Shown: in pieces, positions 37,721-47,193 of the stretch
Numbering within the stretch: position 1 is the first letter of the stretch
Layout of the letters: every line of letters starts with the position of its first letter
NCBI GenBank assembly: GCA_016719815.1
Contig: JADJYK010000007.1
Coordinates: forward strand, 62,001 to 126,000
Source: Chitinophagaceae bacterium
Lineage (GTDB): Bacteria > Bacteroidota > Bacteroidia > Chitinophagales > Chitinophagaceae
Direction: 5' to 3'
Length of the DNA stretch: 64,000 nucleotides
The notes under the pieces: model-generated
What the model was told of the DNA's origin: nothing
The model's input: the letters and a program-made list of their open reading frames with translations, nothing else
The model's database searches: none
Translations under genes and position numbers: made by a program

Positions 37721-38893
37721 TTAAAGTACCTGAACTATCAGGAATTTGAGGTATTCCGTATTCTCCATGCCACGAATAATAGGATGATCGGCGGCTTGCT
37801 TTTGAAAAGTCACCTGTCTTAATTTGCGCCGGGCATCTTTTGCCGCCATGTCAATAATCTGCAAAAACAAATCAGGGTTAACAAGATTGGTGCAGGAAGA
37901 AGTAACCAGAAATCCACCCGGCTTAACCAGTTTCATTCCCCTAAGATTAATCTCCTTATAACCCGTAATAGCTTTTTGAATCGTTTCCCGGCTCTTTGTA
38001 AACGCCGGCGGGTCGAGCATTACCACATCGTATTGTTTTCCCTCTTTGCCCCATTGCTTCAGCACATCGAATGCATTGGCCACTTCAAAATGGCAATTAT
38101 CCTGTACTCCGTTCAATTCGGCATTTCGCCTTGCCTGCAAAACGGCATTCTCCGAAATATCAAGACCTAAAACTGATTTTGCACCATAGCAAGCTGCATG
38201 TACTTCAAAGGTACCGGTATAGGTAAAGGCTCCTAATACCTCTGCATCCTTTACAATATGCTGAATTGCCCTGCGGTTATCTTGCTGGTCTAGAAAGTAG
38301 CCGGTCTTCTGTCCGTTCTCAATATCAACATGAAATTTCAGGCCATTTTCTTTAATAACAATTTCTGTATCAAACGGAGCTGATAAGAAACCTTTCAGTT
38401 GAGGAAGCCCTTCCAGTTCCCTTACAGGAACATCGTTTCGCTCATAAATACCTTTGGGTGAAAAGATTTTATTCAGCGCATTTACAATAGCTGGTTTCCA
38501 CACATCAATACCAAGGGCCAGTGTTTGTATAACAAAATAGTCATTGAACTTGTCAATTATCAGTTGCGGCAAAGAATCGGCCTCGCCAAACACAAGACGG
38601 CAGTTTTCTGTATAACCTATCTTCTTTCTGTAGCTCCAGCACTCATTAATTTTATCAAAAAAATACTGCTCATTTATTTCGTCAGCCCTGTTTCTTGTCA
38701 GCAACCGAACCAATATTTGTGATTTGGGGTTGATATAACCTTTGCCAACAAACCTTTTATCATGAGTAAACACTTCCACAATGTCGCCTCCCGTTGCTTC
38801 GCCGTCAATCTTCTCCACTTCATTATTGAAAATCCATGGATGCCCGTTAACCACCCGGGGAGAAATCTTTCTTTTTAAAAAAACCGTTGCCAT
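37721..38893 (-). CDS. rlmI: Class I SAM-dependent 23S rRNA methyltransferase, RlmI-like
   Basis: A 390-residue protein from the ATG of MATVFLKRKISPRV; a longer frame reaches 38950. The N-terminal PUA domain (RVVNGHPWIFNNEVEKID) is followed by an EEHD-like domain and a Rossmann methyltransferase with SAM motif AEVLGAFTYTGTFEVHAACYGA, VLGLDIS, and catalytic-loop DPPAFTKSRE. RlmI methylates C1962 of 23S rRNA in E. coli; the homology is to that family, and the exact base here is inference. It is divergent from grpE. Confidence 0.88.
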   Translation of the reverse strand: MATVFLKRKISPRVVNGHPWIFNNEVEKIDGEATGGDIVEVFTHDKRFVGKGYINPKSQILVRLLTRNRADEINEQYFFDKINECWSYRKKIGYTENCRLVFGEADSLPQLIIDKFNDYFVIQTLALGIDVWKPAIVNALNKIFSPKGIYERNDVPVRELEGLPQLKGFLSAPFDTEIVIKENGLKFHVDIENGQKTGYFLDQQDNRRAIQHIVKDAEVLGAFTYTGTFEVHAACYGAKSVLGLDISENAVLQARRNAELNGVQDNCHFEVANAFDVLKQWGKEGKQYDVVMLDPPAFTKSRETIQKAITGYKEINLRGMKLVKPGGFLVTSSCTNLVNPDLFLQIIDMAAKDARRKLRQVTFQKQAADHPIIRGMENTEYLKFLIVQVL

Positions 38894-38967
38894 AGGGTGC
38901 AAGGTACTGCAAACCAATAAAATGATACCGGTCTGAAATAATACAGTCAATTTGTCCCAAAAAGGCA

Positions 38968-38988
38968 GTTGGCAGTATTCTTGCCAAC
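38968..38988. promoter_or_regulatory. Dyad TTGGCA-N7-TGCCAA in the grpE promoter
   Basis: Perfect 7-base arms GTTGGCA (38968-38974) and TGCCAAC (38982-38988) overlap the -33 box and spacer of the grpE promoter. This is a good position for a heat-shock repressor site, though the sequence is unlike CIRCE. Confidence 0.5.
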
Positions 38989-38998
38989 CTTACATTTG
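38969..38998 (+). promoter_or_regulatory. Promoter of grpE-dnaJ
   Basis: TTG (38969-38971), 19 bases, then a perfect TACATTTG (38991-38998). The grpE ATG at 39017 follows after a short leader. Confidence 0.6.
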
Positions 38999-39016
38999 CA
39001 ATCAATTTTTGAAAAA

Positions 39017-39580
39017 ATGGCAGAAAAAGAGACAAACGGGCAAGAAATGCAGAATGGGCAAACAGAAATGAACATCAACGCCGATGAAAACCTGAGCGGC
39101 AGCACAGGACTTGATGAACCAATTGGTGAAGATTCAGCAACCGAAAAGCTTAAAAGTGAACTGGAAGAGGCAAAAGATAAACATTTGCGCCTGGCGGCGG
39201 AATTTGACAATTTCAAGCGCCGGAATGCCAAAGAACGGATAGAGTTAATTCAAACTGCCGGAAAAGATGTGATTACCGACCTGCTTGATGTACTCGATGA
39301 TATTGACAGGGCACAAAAGCAATTGGAAAGCAGTAATGATGATGCACACAAGGAAGGCGTATTGCTGGTGTTTAATAAATTTAGAACGCTGTTACAGTCG
39401 AAAGGATTAAAGACCATGGAAACAGTGAACCAGGAATTTAACCCTGACCTGCACGAAGTCATTACAGAGATTCCCGCACCAACGAAAGATTTAAAAGGAA
39501 AGGTGATGGATGAAGTAATGAAAGGTTATTATCTGAACGATAAAATCATTCGCCACGCAAAAGTGGTAGTTGGTAAATAA
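39017..39580 (+). CDS. grpE: Nucleotide exchange factor GrpE
   Basis: A 187-residue GrpE from MAEKETNGQE; an earlier frame start would run through the promoter. The first 60 residues are acidic and disordered. The long coiled-coil helix includes HLRLAAEFDNFKRRNAKERIEL. The C-terminal beta domain has LKTMETVNQEFNPDLHEVI and the family-typical VMKGYYLNDKIIRHAKVVVGK end. It dimerises and releases ADP from DnaK. It is the first gene of an operon with dnaJ; no dnaK or hrcA is in this window. Confidence 0.93.
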   Translation: MAEKETNGQEMQNGQTEMNINADENLSGSTGLDEPIGEDSATEKLKSELEEAKDKHLRLAAEFDNFKRRNAKERIELIQTAGKDVITDLLDVLDDIDRAQKQLESSNDDAHKEGVLLVFNKFRTLLQSKGLKTMETVNQEFNPDLHEVITEIPAPTKDLKGKVMDEVMKGYYLNDKIIRHAKVVVGK

Positions 39581-39598
39581 GCTGCACATCACAAGCCG

Positions 39599-39644
39599 TA
39601 AGCTGCAAACCGGTTTGTGAAATTTAATTATTGCTTGCAGCTTA
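39599..39644. repeat. Inverted repeat between grpE and dnaJ
   Basis: TAAGCTGCAA (39599-39608) and TTGCAGCTTA (39635-39644) are perfect 10-base arms with a 26-base loop in the 82-base gap. Related GCTTA/TAAGC words around them suggest a REP-like element or an mRNA processing hairpin. Confidence 0.4.
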
Positions 39645-39662
39645 TAGCTAACAGCTTAAGCA

Positions 39663-40823
39663 ATGTCAAAAAGAGATTATTACGAAATACTGGGGGTAAG
39701 TAAAGGTGCATCTGCCGATGAAATTAAGAAAGCATACCGGAAGGTAGCCATGCAATATCACCCCGACAGAAACCCCGGAGACAAAGCAGCAGAAGAAAAA
39801 TTTAAGGAAGCCGCCGAAGCATACGAAATACTGAGCGATGCAGATAAAAAGGCCCAGTACGACCGCTATGGTCATGCTGGTGTAAGTGGTGCGGGCCGTG
39901 GCGGATTTAGTGGAGGCGGCATGAATATGGAGGATATCTTCAGCCAGTTTGGAGATATTTTTGGCGATGATATTTTCGGCAATTTTTTTGGAGGCGGACA
40001 GCGCAGTCGTGGCGGGCAAAGAACAAGAGGTGTTAGGGGCAGCAATCTGCGGGTGAAGCTTAAACTTACTTACGAGGAAATTGCAAAAGGCGTTACTAAG
40101 AACATAAAGGTTAAAAAATACGTTGGCTGTACCACTTGTGGCGGCAGCGGGGCGAAAGATAAAGGTAGTATGCAAACCTGCGGCACCTGCGGCGGCAGCG
40201 GACAGGTAAGAAGAGTGCAGAATACTTTTCTCGGGCAAATGCAAACCGTAACCACCTGCCCCACCTGCAATGGCGAAGGCACAACGGTGACGGCAAAATG
40301 TACCAGTTGTAAAGGCGATGGCAGGGTGTATGGCGAAGAAACAGTAAGCATTGATATACCTGCCGGTGTGCAGGAAGGTATGCAGATGAATATAAGCGGC
40401 AGAGGCAACGCAGGGGAAAGAGGCGGCATGCCCGGCGACCTGATTGTGCTGATAGAAGAAGAAGCACATAAGGAACTGCACCGTGAAGGACTGAATGTTG
40501 CTTACGAACTGCACTTATCATTTACCGATGCTGTGTTTGGCACACAGGTAGAAGTGCCCACGATTGACGGAAGAGCAAAAATTAAAATACCCGCCGGCAC
40601 CCAAAGCGGAAAAATCTTCAGGCTGAAGGGTAAAGGATTTCCGGCGGTGAACGCTTATGAAAAAGGAGACCAGCTTATACAGGTAAGTGTGTGGACTCCG
40701 CAACACCTGAGTGCTGATGAAAAGGCTTTGCTCGAAAAACTGAGCAATTCGCCCAATTTTAAACCTCACCCGGATAAGAACGACAAAGGATTCTTTGATA
40801 AGATCAAGGAAATGTTTTCTTAA
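39663..40823 (+). CDS. dnaJ: Chaperone protein DnaJ
   Basis: A 386-residue type I DnaJ with all domains: the J domain (residues 1-70) with the HPD tripeptide in QYHPDRNPGD, a Gly/Phe-rich linker (about 75-130), the zinc domain with four CxxCxGxG repeats (CTTCGGSG, CGTCGGSG, CPTCNGEG, CTSCKGDG; about 152-225), and the C-terminal substrate-binding domain. It stimulates DnaK ATPase activity and delivers unfolded clients. It is cotranscribed with grpE. Confidence 0.95.
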   Translation: MSKRDYYEILGVSKGASADEIKKAYRKVAMQYHPDRNPGDKAAEEKFKEAAEAYEILSDADKKAQYDRYGHAGVSGAGRGGFSGGGMNMEDIFSQFGDIFGDDIFGNFFGGGQRSRGGQRTRGVRGSNLRVKLKLTYEEIAKGVTKNIKVKKYVGCTTCGGSGAKDKGSMQTCGTCGGSGQVRRVQNTFLGQMQTVTTCPTCNGEGTTVTAKCTSCKGDGRVYGEETVSIDIPAGVQEGMQMNISGRGNAGERGGMPGDLIVLIEEEAHKELHREGLNVAYELHLSFTDAVFGTQVEVPTIDGRAKIKIPAGTQSGKIFRLKGKGFPAVNAYEKGDQLIQVSVWTPQHLSADEKALLEKLSNSPNFKPHPDKNDKGFFDKIKEMFS

Positions 40824-40915
40824 GCAACCGATTTACGGGTATTTCTTAATTATATACTACCGTTTACAACTCCCGTCCGCTCCGAATGGGCAGTCATAAT
40901 TAAAAAGGTTACGGC

Positions 40916-42724
40916 TTAATAATAATAGCCGCCGGTCTTTTTTCTTTTAATCTTACTGTACAGGTTCTTTGCCTGCATAAGCAGGTTCATAAATTCCTTT
41001 TGAACCAGTTCGTCTGTTGAGCAGGCTTGCAGCGCAAGGGCAACAACATCATCCCAGCCGGTGTCTTTCATAAAGGCTGAACCCCGCAGCAATCCGCCAA
41101 ACATGGCAACAGCAGCAGAGAACTTATTACACTTTCCCATTTCTCCAAACTCTGTAAAATGAAAATTACTTGTAAAGGTTCTAGATAATTGCTGTGGGGT
41201 ACCCGGCTTCTGGTATTTAAGTTTTACCTCCGCCAGTCTGCCGCCGGTATAGTTATCTTTTATGGCTCCCTTGTTTATTTCGGTAGGTACAATCTCGAAC
41301 ATAGCAATCATTGAATGGCCGGAACCGATTTCTCCGCCTTCGATTACGGAGAGTGAATCCCGCAGGGCACCTACTTTATTATCAAAACCAATGAGCCTGT
41401 ACTCTTTTACATACTCGGGGTTGAACTCCACATCCATATACACATTATCTGCCACGGCGTACAGCATTTGGGTAAACTCTTTGAGCAATACTTTTTCTGC
41501 TTCCTTATGATTATCGAGGTAAGCAAAATTTCCATTTCCCTTTTCGGCCAGCAGGTGAATTTTTGAATCTTTGTAGTTTCCCATTCCCACTCCAAGGCAG
41601 GTAAGATACACTCCTGATTCCTTTTGCGTTGTTATCAGTTCATTCAATTCATCTTCGGTTTTCAACCCAACATTAAAGTCACCGTCGGTTGCGAGTATTA
41701 CCCTGTTATTTCCTCCTTTTATTAAATGCAGCCTTGCGAGGCGATATGCTAATCTTATTCCGGCCTCACCCGGTGTGTTGCCGCCGGGAGTTAGCTCATC
41801 AATGGCTTTTAGTATTTTCCCTTTTTCAGCTCCGCTTGTTGAGTTGAGCATCACACCCGTCATACCGCCGTATACCACAATGGCAACAGTGTCTTTATCT
41901 CTAAGGTTATTTACCAGCAACCGAAATGCAGATTGAAGCAGTGGCAGCCGGTTAGGCATATCCATTGAACCAGATACATCTATTAAAAAAACAAGGTTGC
42001 TGGAAGGCAAAGAGTCGAGGTTGAGCTTCTGTGAGGAAATGTTTATATGCAGCAGTTGATTATCCCTATTCCAGGGACAGGAGGAAAGGGTGGTTTTTAC
42101 AGAGAACAAGTCTTCGCCGGGAGGCTGTCTGTAATCGAGATTGAAATAATTTATCATCTCTTCAATGCGAACTGCATCCGGCGGCACTATTGCCCTCAGG
42201 GAAATAAATCTTCTTATGTTGCTGTAAGATGCCCGGTCAATGTTGAGCGATAACCCTGTTACCGGCGTTTTTTTAGCTGCTACAAAATGGTTTTCCAAAA
42301 GGCTGGCATAGGTTTCATCTCCGGTGTACCAATTCTTTTGCTCTTCTTTTTCCAGGTTCAGGGTAACCGAGGCCAGCTTGTCTCTTTTTGAATTTGTAAC
42401 AGAGGCCGGAAGCCGTTTCATCTTCGCACTTACATAATTGTCGGCATTTACAGGTATCTTTTCTGTTCTGTAACCATCTAATGAGAAACTGAATGTATCG
42501 GTTTGAAAATGCGACAATATCCCAAAAGTTCCAGATGCACCACTGCGAAAAACATATCCGGTTCTGTGTTGCAGGATGCTTACGTTCTGCAGAATATTAC
42601 CGGCTTCATCTTTCACCTCGCCTCTTACATAATACTGTTGGGCAGCGACAGATAAATTCATCAAAATAAGGGCAGCAATATGCAGAACAACTTTCAAGCG
42701 TTCCAATTTGGCAATAAAATACAA
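40916..42724 (-). CDS. Exported von Willebrand factor A domain protein (YfbK-like)
   Basis: A 602-residue protein with a signal peptide (core VVLHIAALILMNLSVAA). A carboxypeptidase-regulatory-like beta domain (about 30-100) precedes the vWA-associated N-terminal domain (ALLENHFVAAKKTPVTGLSLNIDRASYSN) and the VWA domain with the MIDAS motif DVSGSMD near residue 250 and the Thr/Asp loop in TDGDFNVG. The C-terminal domain is DUF3520-like and ends in KKTGGYYY. It probably binds metal and a protein partner in the periplasm or at the outer membrane. Function unknown. It is transcribed alone; the preceding gene on its strand ends far away. Confidence 0.87.
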   Translation of the reverse strand: MYFIAKLERLKVVLHIAALILMNLSVAAQQYYVRGEVKDEAGNILQNVSILQHRTGYVFRSGASGTFGILSHFQTDTFSFSLDGYRTEKIPVNADNYVSAKMKRLPASVTNSKRDKLASVTLNLEKEEQKNWYTGDETYASLLENHFVAAKKTPVTGLSLNIDRASYSNIRRFISLRAIVPPDAVRIEEMINYFNLDYRQPPGEDLFSVKTTLSSCPWNRDNQLLHINISSQKLNLDSLPSSNLVFLIDVSGSMDMPNRLPLLQSAFRLLVNNLRDKDTVAIVVYGGMTGVMLNSTSGAEKGKILKAIDELTPGGNTPGEAGIRLAYRLARLHLIKGGNNRVILATDGDFNVGLKTEDELNELITTQKESGVYLTCLGVGMGNYKDSKIHLLAEKGNGNFAYLDNHKEAEKVLLKEFTQMLYAVADNVYMDVEFNPEYVKEYRLIGFDNKVGALRDSLSVIEGGEIGSGHSMIAMFEIVPTEINKGAIKDNYTGGRLAEVKLKYQKPGTPQQLSRTFTSNFHFTEFGEMGKCNKFSAAVAMFGGLLRGSAFMKDTGWDDVVALALQACSTDELVQKEFMNLLMQAKNLYSKIKRKKTGGYYY

Positions 42725-42748
42725 AAAAAAATGTACCTATAGCAATCG

Positions 42749-43282
42749 TTATACTAATTGGTAAATCTCTTTCAGGTTTCTTCCAAGACCATCGTAATCA
42801 AGTCCATAACCTACTACAAATTTGTTCGGAATCACAAATCCAATATAATCAAGCTGCAAGGGATACTCAGTTGCCTCGGATTTGTGAAGGAGTGTGGCAA
42901 TCTTTAAGGATTTTGGTTGCTGATGCATCAGCTTGGGCAAGAATGAATAAAGTGTTTTTCCTGTATCCACAATATCCTCCACAATAATAACCTCCTTACC
43001 AAATAAGTCATCATCCATGCCAATTGAGGTAACTACATTCCCGGAAGATTTCATCCCTTTATAAGAGGCAAGTTTGATAAATGATAGTTCAGCCTCGATT
43101 GTAATGTGTTTAAACAGATCTGAAGCAAACATGAATGACCCGTTCAGAATGGCAATAAACAAAGGCTTCTTTCCTGAATAGTCTGTATTAATTTTTGCGG
43201 CGAGTTCTTTAATCCTTTTTTGAATAGTTGCCTCATCGAGGTAAGTTTCAAACGACTTGTCTTTTACAGTTACTACAGACAT
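42749..43282 (-). CDS. hpt: Hypoxanthine phosphoribosyltransferase
   Basis: A 177-residue type I phosphoribosyltransferase. The PRPP-binding motif is VIIVEDIVDTGKTL near residue 90, and the C-terminal base-binding segment DYIGFVIPNKFVVGYGLDY is typical of Hpt. It salvages hypoxanthine and guanine to IMP and GMP. Its start is 11 bases after the stop of the glucosaminidase gene, on the same strand, so the two are probably cotranscribed. Confidence 0.93.
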   Translation of the reverse strand: MSVVTVKDKSFETYLDEATIQKRIKELAAKINTDYSGKKPLFIAILNGSFMFASDLFKHITIEAELSFIKLASYKGMKSSGNVVTSIGMDDDLFGKEVIIVEDIVDTGKTLYSFLPKLMHQQPKSLKIATLLHKSEATEYPLQLDYIGFVIPNKFVVGYGLDYDGLGRNLKEIYQLV

Positions 43283-43292
43283 AAAATATTTT

Positions 43293-44348
43293 TTATCCGG
43301 TTCGGTATAAGTTAAAAAAGAGAGTGATCATTTTTAAAGCCAGCTTAAGTGTGCTTGTTGCCTTTTTCTTTAAACTTAACCTCACCCCAACAGCCGGCAT
43401 ATCACCCGGGTTAAGCCAGTTTAATTCCTGCAAACTCTCCAGTCGTATTGCCTCTTGTTGAGCAATATCATGCAATGTTTCGCCTGGCAGTACAATATGA
43501 TAGTCTTCATTTCCGGTCTTTCTCTTACGTTGCAGGTATACTAACTGATCAGACAGTGCAAACTCGGCCTGACTTATTTCGTTAAATTCAAAAATTTTTG
43601 ACAAATCAATCTTGTACTCACTGGCAATGGCAAAATAAGAAGTACCTTTTTTAGCAAAGATTACTTTGGTATCGTTTACATAAAATATTCCTTCCGGATA
43701 CTTCAATGAAGGCTTCCCGGCATTTGTCTTTTCTTCAACTGGAACATCAGTAACAACTTCCTGTGGTGTTTCTTCAGCAGGCTTTGTTGTTTCCTTTTGC
43801 CCTGTTAACAGCGGGTCATCTTCTCCGTTGTCGCCCAAAGCAATTAATGTATATTCCTGCAAGCTATAATCTTCAATGAGTTTGATAAGCACCTGCGGAT
43901 ACCGGGGGTTGGTTGCATAGCCTGCTTTCTTTAGGCCGTTTGCCCAACCTGCATAGTCCGTTGGGTCTAACTCAAAGAGAAAAGCATATCGTTGCCCTGT
44001 TTTTAAAAAATCTGAATGGTCTTTGTATGATTCAATAACGGCGGAATACTTTCTGAAACATTCACCTCTTGCGTCATCATCATGGTACACTTTTTCGCCA
44101 GTCCAGCTTGTTTTACATTTTATCCCAAAATGATTATTTGAACGCTGAGCCAGGTCGCTATTTCCTGCGCCCGACTCATGAATACCCTGCGCAAGTGTAA
44201 TAGCAGCAGGCACGCCGGTTCGTATCATCTCCTCAATTGCCAAATCCTTATATCTGTTAATATAGCTTTTCACCTGCTCCGATTGTTGCGAAGCCGCTAA
44301 GAGTGGTGTAAATAAGAATCCAAATAAAATGGTACGAAGTTTTTGCAT
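43293..44348 (-). CDS. Exported glucosaminidase with LysM domains
   Basis: A 351-residue peptidoglycan hydrolase from MQKLRTILFGF with a signal peptide ending near AASQQ. The glucosaminidase domain (about 22-165) has GVPAAITLAQGIHESGAGNSDLA, with the catalytic Glu in HESG, and NNHFGIKCK. A Thr/Glu-rich linker follows, then one degenerate and one good LysM domain (IVLPGETLHDIAQQEAIR, near 290). It cleaves the glycan strand during wall growth. The last 13 residues look odd; with one more A near 43331-43335 the protein would end in LALKNDHSLF, so a C-terminal indel is possible. Confidence 0.88.
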   Translation of the reverse strand: MQKLRTILFGFLFTPLLAASQQSEQVKSYINRYKDLAIEEMIRTGVPAAITLAQGIHESGAGNSDLAQRSNNHFGIKCKTSWTGEKVYHDDDARGECFRKYSAVIESYKDHSDFLKTGQRYAFLFELDPTDYAGWANGLKKAGYATNPRYPQVLIKLIEDYSLQEYTLIALGDNGEDDPLLTGQKETTKPAEETPQEVVTDVPVEEKTNAGKPSLKYPEGIFYVNDTKVIFAKKGTSYFAIASEYKIDLSKIFEFNEISQAEFALSDQLVYLQRKRKTGNEDYHIVLPGETLHDIAQQEAIRLESLQELNWLNPGDMPAVGVRLSLKKKATSTLKLALKMITLFFNLYRTG

Positions 44349-44355
44349 TCTGTCT

Positions 44356-44994
44356 TTATAATTTACGTAACAGGTATAAGCCGTCACGAATTGTTAATAC
44401 TACTTTTTCTATGTCGTTTCTTTCCCGGATAAAATCATTAAACGCTTTTATACCTTTTGCACTTTTTCCGCTTACATTTTTCTGCAACACTTGTCCGTGA
44501 AAGAAAATATTATCTGCTAAAATAAAGCCGTTTTCCCTTACCCGGGGAAAAACAAGGTTAAAATAGTCAATATAAGCCGGTTTGTCCGCGTCAATAAAAA
44601 CAAGGTCCCAGGTTTCCTCCAGTGTTGGGATAATATCCAACGCATTTCCGATATGGGAAATTATACGGGACGCAAATACAGAACGTTCGAAATATGCTCT
44701 TGCCCTGTCGGCATCAGGTTCCCGCAATTCAATGGTGTGTAACTGACCATCATCAGAAAGTCCTTTCGCAAGGCATAAAGCGCTGTAACCGGTAAAAGTG
44801 CCAATCTCCAAAATACGGCGGGGCTGAATCATGCAGCTAATCATCTCAAGCAGTTTGCCCTGCAGGTGACCGCTAAGCATTATTGCTTCTTTGTGTTGTT
44901 GCAGGGTAAAGTCGCTTACTTCTTTAATCAATTCGTCTTCAGAAGAGGTGTGCCTTTCTGCAAATACCTGTATTAATGGATTAGTAATCTCCAC
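44356..44994 (-). CDS. SAM-dependent O-methyltransferase (CCoAOMT-like)
   Basis: A 212-residue class I methyltransferase. The SAM site is ILEIGTFTGYSALCLAKGL near residue 55, with the acidic HTIELREPDADRAR motif next and the metal-binding DLVFIDADKPAYIDYF near 130, ending ADNIFFHGQV. These are features of the cation-dependent catechol/caffeoyl-CoA O-methyltransferase family, but the substrate is unknown. Only 7 bases separate it from the glucosaminidase start at 44348, so it heads an operon with that gene and hpt. Confidence 0.9.
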   Translation of the reverse strand: MEITNPLIQVFAERHTSSEDELIKEVSDFTLQQHKEAIMLSGHLQGKLLEMISCMIQPRRILEIGTFTGYSALCLAKGLSDDGQLHTIELREPDADRARAYFERSVFASRIISHIGNALDIIPTLEETWDLVFIDADKPAYIDYFNLVFPRVRENGFILADNIFFHGQVLQKNVSGKSAKGIKAFNDFIRERNDIEKVVLTIRDGLYLLRKL

Positions 44995-45022
44995 CGCTTT
45001 TATTTGAGTAAAGATAATCCAA

Positions 45023-46553
45023 TTATACTGCCTTCAGGCTTGCGACTGAGGGGTTTGGCTTTGATATGAACCAAAGGCCGGCGAAAGTAAGCAGGCCGTT
45101 AATCAAAATCAATTCATTCCCGATTTTATATCCGTTAAAAATGCTTTTTGAAATGCCATTTAGCCCAAGACTTTCAATGCCAAGTTTGGCTTCATAATAA
45201 GCCGGGTTACTCAGGATATCAATTCCCAGTACAAGTAAAGGTGCAACCACACACACAGTCCAGATCATTTTCTCGTTTAGAATTCGCTTAGTTAATATTC
45301 CAAATCCAAACAATCCAAGCAACGGACCATAGGTAACCCCTGCAAACTTCATGATAAACTCTATTATTGATTTGTCATTAATTGCTCTATACATCATCAC
45401 CATAAGGAAGAATACAAAAGCAAAAGTAAAATGCACCGTAAGCCTTGTACGTTTCTTTTCTTTTTCTGTTCCTTCCTTTTTATTCAACCCCAGTATATCA
45501 ATACAAAAGCAAGAAGTAAGAGATGTGATTGCCCCGTCCACACTTGGGAAAAGCGCTGAAATGATTGCGATAATAAAAATTATACCGATAGTTCCGCTAA
45601 ATACTTTACCAAGCGCAACTGTTGGGAACAAATCATCTGCCGGCACACTTATTCCATTTGAACCAGCATACAAATAAAGCAAGCCGCCTAATACAAGAAA
45701 AAGAAAATTAACCACCATTAAGATAGCCGTAAATGTCATCATGTTCTTTTGAGACCCTCTGAGAGTTTTTACACTGATATTTTTTTGCATCATTTCCTGG
45801 TCGAGTCCTGTCATTGCAATAGCTATAAACATTCCACCCAATATCTGCTTCCAGAAATAAGAACCGGCTTTTATATCCCAGTTAAAGACCTGCGAATAGC
45901 CCTTATCAGACATAAGGCTTAAGGCACCACCAAAATCGGTACCTAGTGATTTTACAATTACGATGATACATACCACTAATCCTACCAACATTCCTGTTGT
46001 TTGTAATGTATCGGTATAAATTATTGTTTTAACACCACCCTCAAAAGTGTAAAGCAATATCAGCACCAGTATCACAAGAGTTGTAACTACAAAATGTATT
46101 CCCAGTTCATTAAAAATGAAAGTCTGCAAAACGCTTATCACCAAATAGAGCCTGGCCGTAGCTCCAACAGTACGGGAAAGAATAAAGAAAAAGGCGCCAG
46201 CTTTATGCGCATTGATACCAAACCTTTTTTCAAGATAAGTGTAAATGCTTGTGAGATTCATCTTATAATATAGCGGCAACAGTACAAATGCAATAACTAT
46301 ATATCCTAACAAAAAACCAAGAACTAACTGATAGTAAAAAAAAGCTGCTGGCTCCAACTGTTCCCGGCACACTTACAAACGTAACACCAGAAAGTGATGT
46401 ACCTATCATCCCAAAAGCTACCAGCATCCAGTTACTATTGCGGTTGCCAATAAAGAATGATTCATTATCTGAGTTGCGGGATGTGTACCATGCCACACCC
46501 AATAACAATGCAAAGTATCCTAAGACGAAAGTGAAGAGCAGCGCAGGAGTCAT
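45023..46553 (-). CDS. Sodium:solute symporter family transporter, one apparent frameshift
   Basis: A polytopic SSS-family transporter. The first frame (from 46553) gives the family start FTFVLGYFALLLGVAWYTSR, then SDNESFFIGNRNSNWML and GTSLSGVTFVSVPGTVGASS. It fails at an A8 run (46336-46343, plus strand). With seven A, FFYYQLVLGFLLGYIVIAFVL joins it to the rest: 509 residues and about 13 helices, with the GLDQEMMQKNISVKTLRGSQ segment characteristic of SSS proteins. It should import a small organic solute with Na+; the substrate is unknown. It diverges from the LOG-family gene. Confidence 0.88.
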
Positions 46554-46654
46554 AAAATAAATTTCAGTTAATGAATGTTTATCATTCGGTAAAATGAGAA
46601 AATGAATTTTGAAGATAGAAAAAAATCATTTCCCTTTGCTGCAAGTTATACATT

Positions 46655-47191
46655 ATGGCAATACAATCACTTGCAGTTTTTTGCGGCTCGAAACATGGAA
46701 CTACTGGATTGTTTACCGAACATGCTATTGAACTTGGAAAAATTATTGCCGAAAAGAACATCAGGCTGATATATGGCGGTGGCAGTGCAGGTATTATGGG
46801 TTCTATTGCAGACAGCGTAATGCTTCACGGAGGGAAGGTTACCGGCTATATTCCACAATTATTACTCGAATGGGAAGTACAGCACAGAGGCATTACTGAA
46901 TTAATTATCTGTGATGACATGCACGAAAGAAAAAAGAAAATCTACAGCGTAAGTGATGCGGCCATTGTGTTACCAGGTGGTTTTGGAACTTTAGATGAAC
47001 TGTTTGAAATTATTACCTGGAATCAGCTTACCATCCACGACAAAGAAATTTATATTCTTAATTCTGGCGGGTTTTACAACCATCTAATTTCTCATATTAA
47101 ACAAATGAAAGAAGAACAGTTCTTATATGAAACAGCAGAAAAAAGGATTACCATAATTGATAACCCTTCTTCATTATTACAATATTTATAG
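46655..47191 (+). CDS. LOG family protein (TIGR00730, phosphoribohydrolase-like)
   Basis: A 178-residue Rossmann-like protein. The signature motifs are GGGSAGIMG near residue 47 and PGGFGTLDELFEIITW near 110 (PGGxGTxxE). The family includes cytokinin riboside 5'-monophosphate phosphoribohydrolases, which cleave the N-glycosidic bond of nucleoside monophosphates. In bacteria without cytokinins the natural substrate is probably a purine nucleotide; that is inference. It converges with the barrel gene at 47194, only 2 bases between stops. Confidence 0.9.
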   Translation: MAIQSLAVFCGSKHGTTGLFTEHAIELGKIIAEKNIRLIYGGGSAGIMGSIADSVMLHGGKVTGYIPQLLLEWEVQHRGITELIICDDMHERKKKIYSVSDAAIVLPGGFGTLDELFEIITWNQLTIHDKEIYILNSGGFYNHLISHIKQMKEEQFLYETAEKRITIIDNPSSLLQYL

Positions 47192-47193
47192 GA

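Noticed and set aside
39666..40514. Long open frames antisense to dnaJ
   Set aside because: They mirror the Gly- and Cys-rich zinc region of dnaJ and give Ala/Tyr-rich nonsense; the dnaJ frame is complete.
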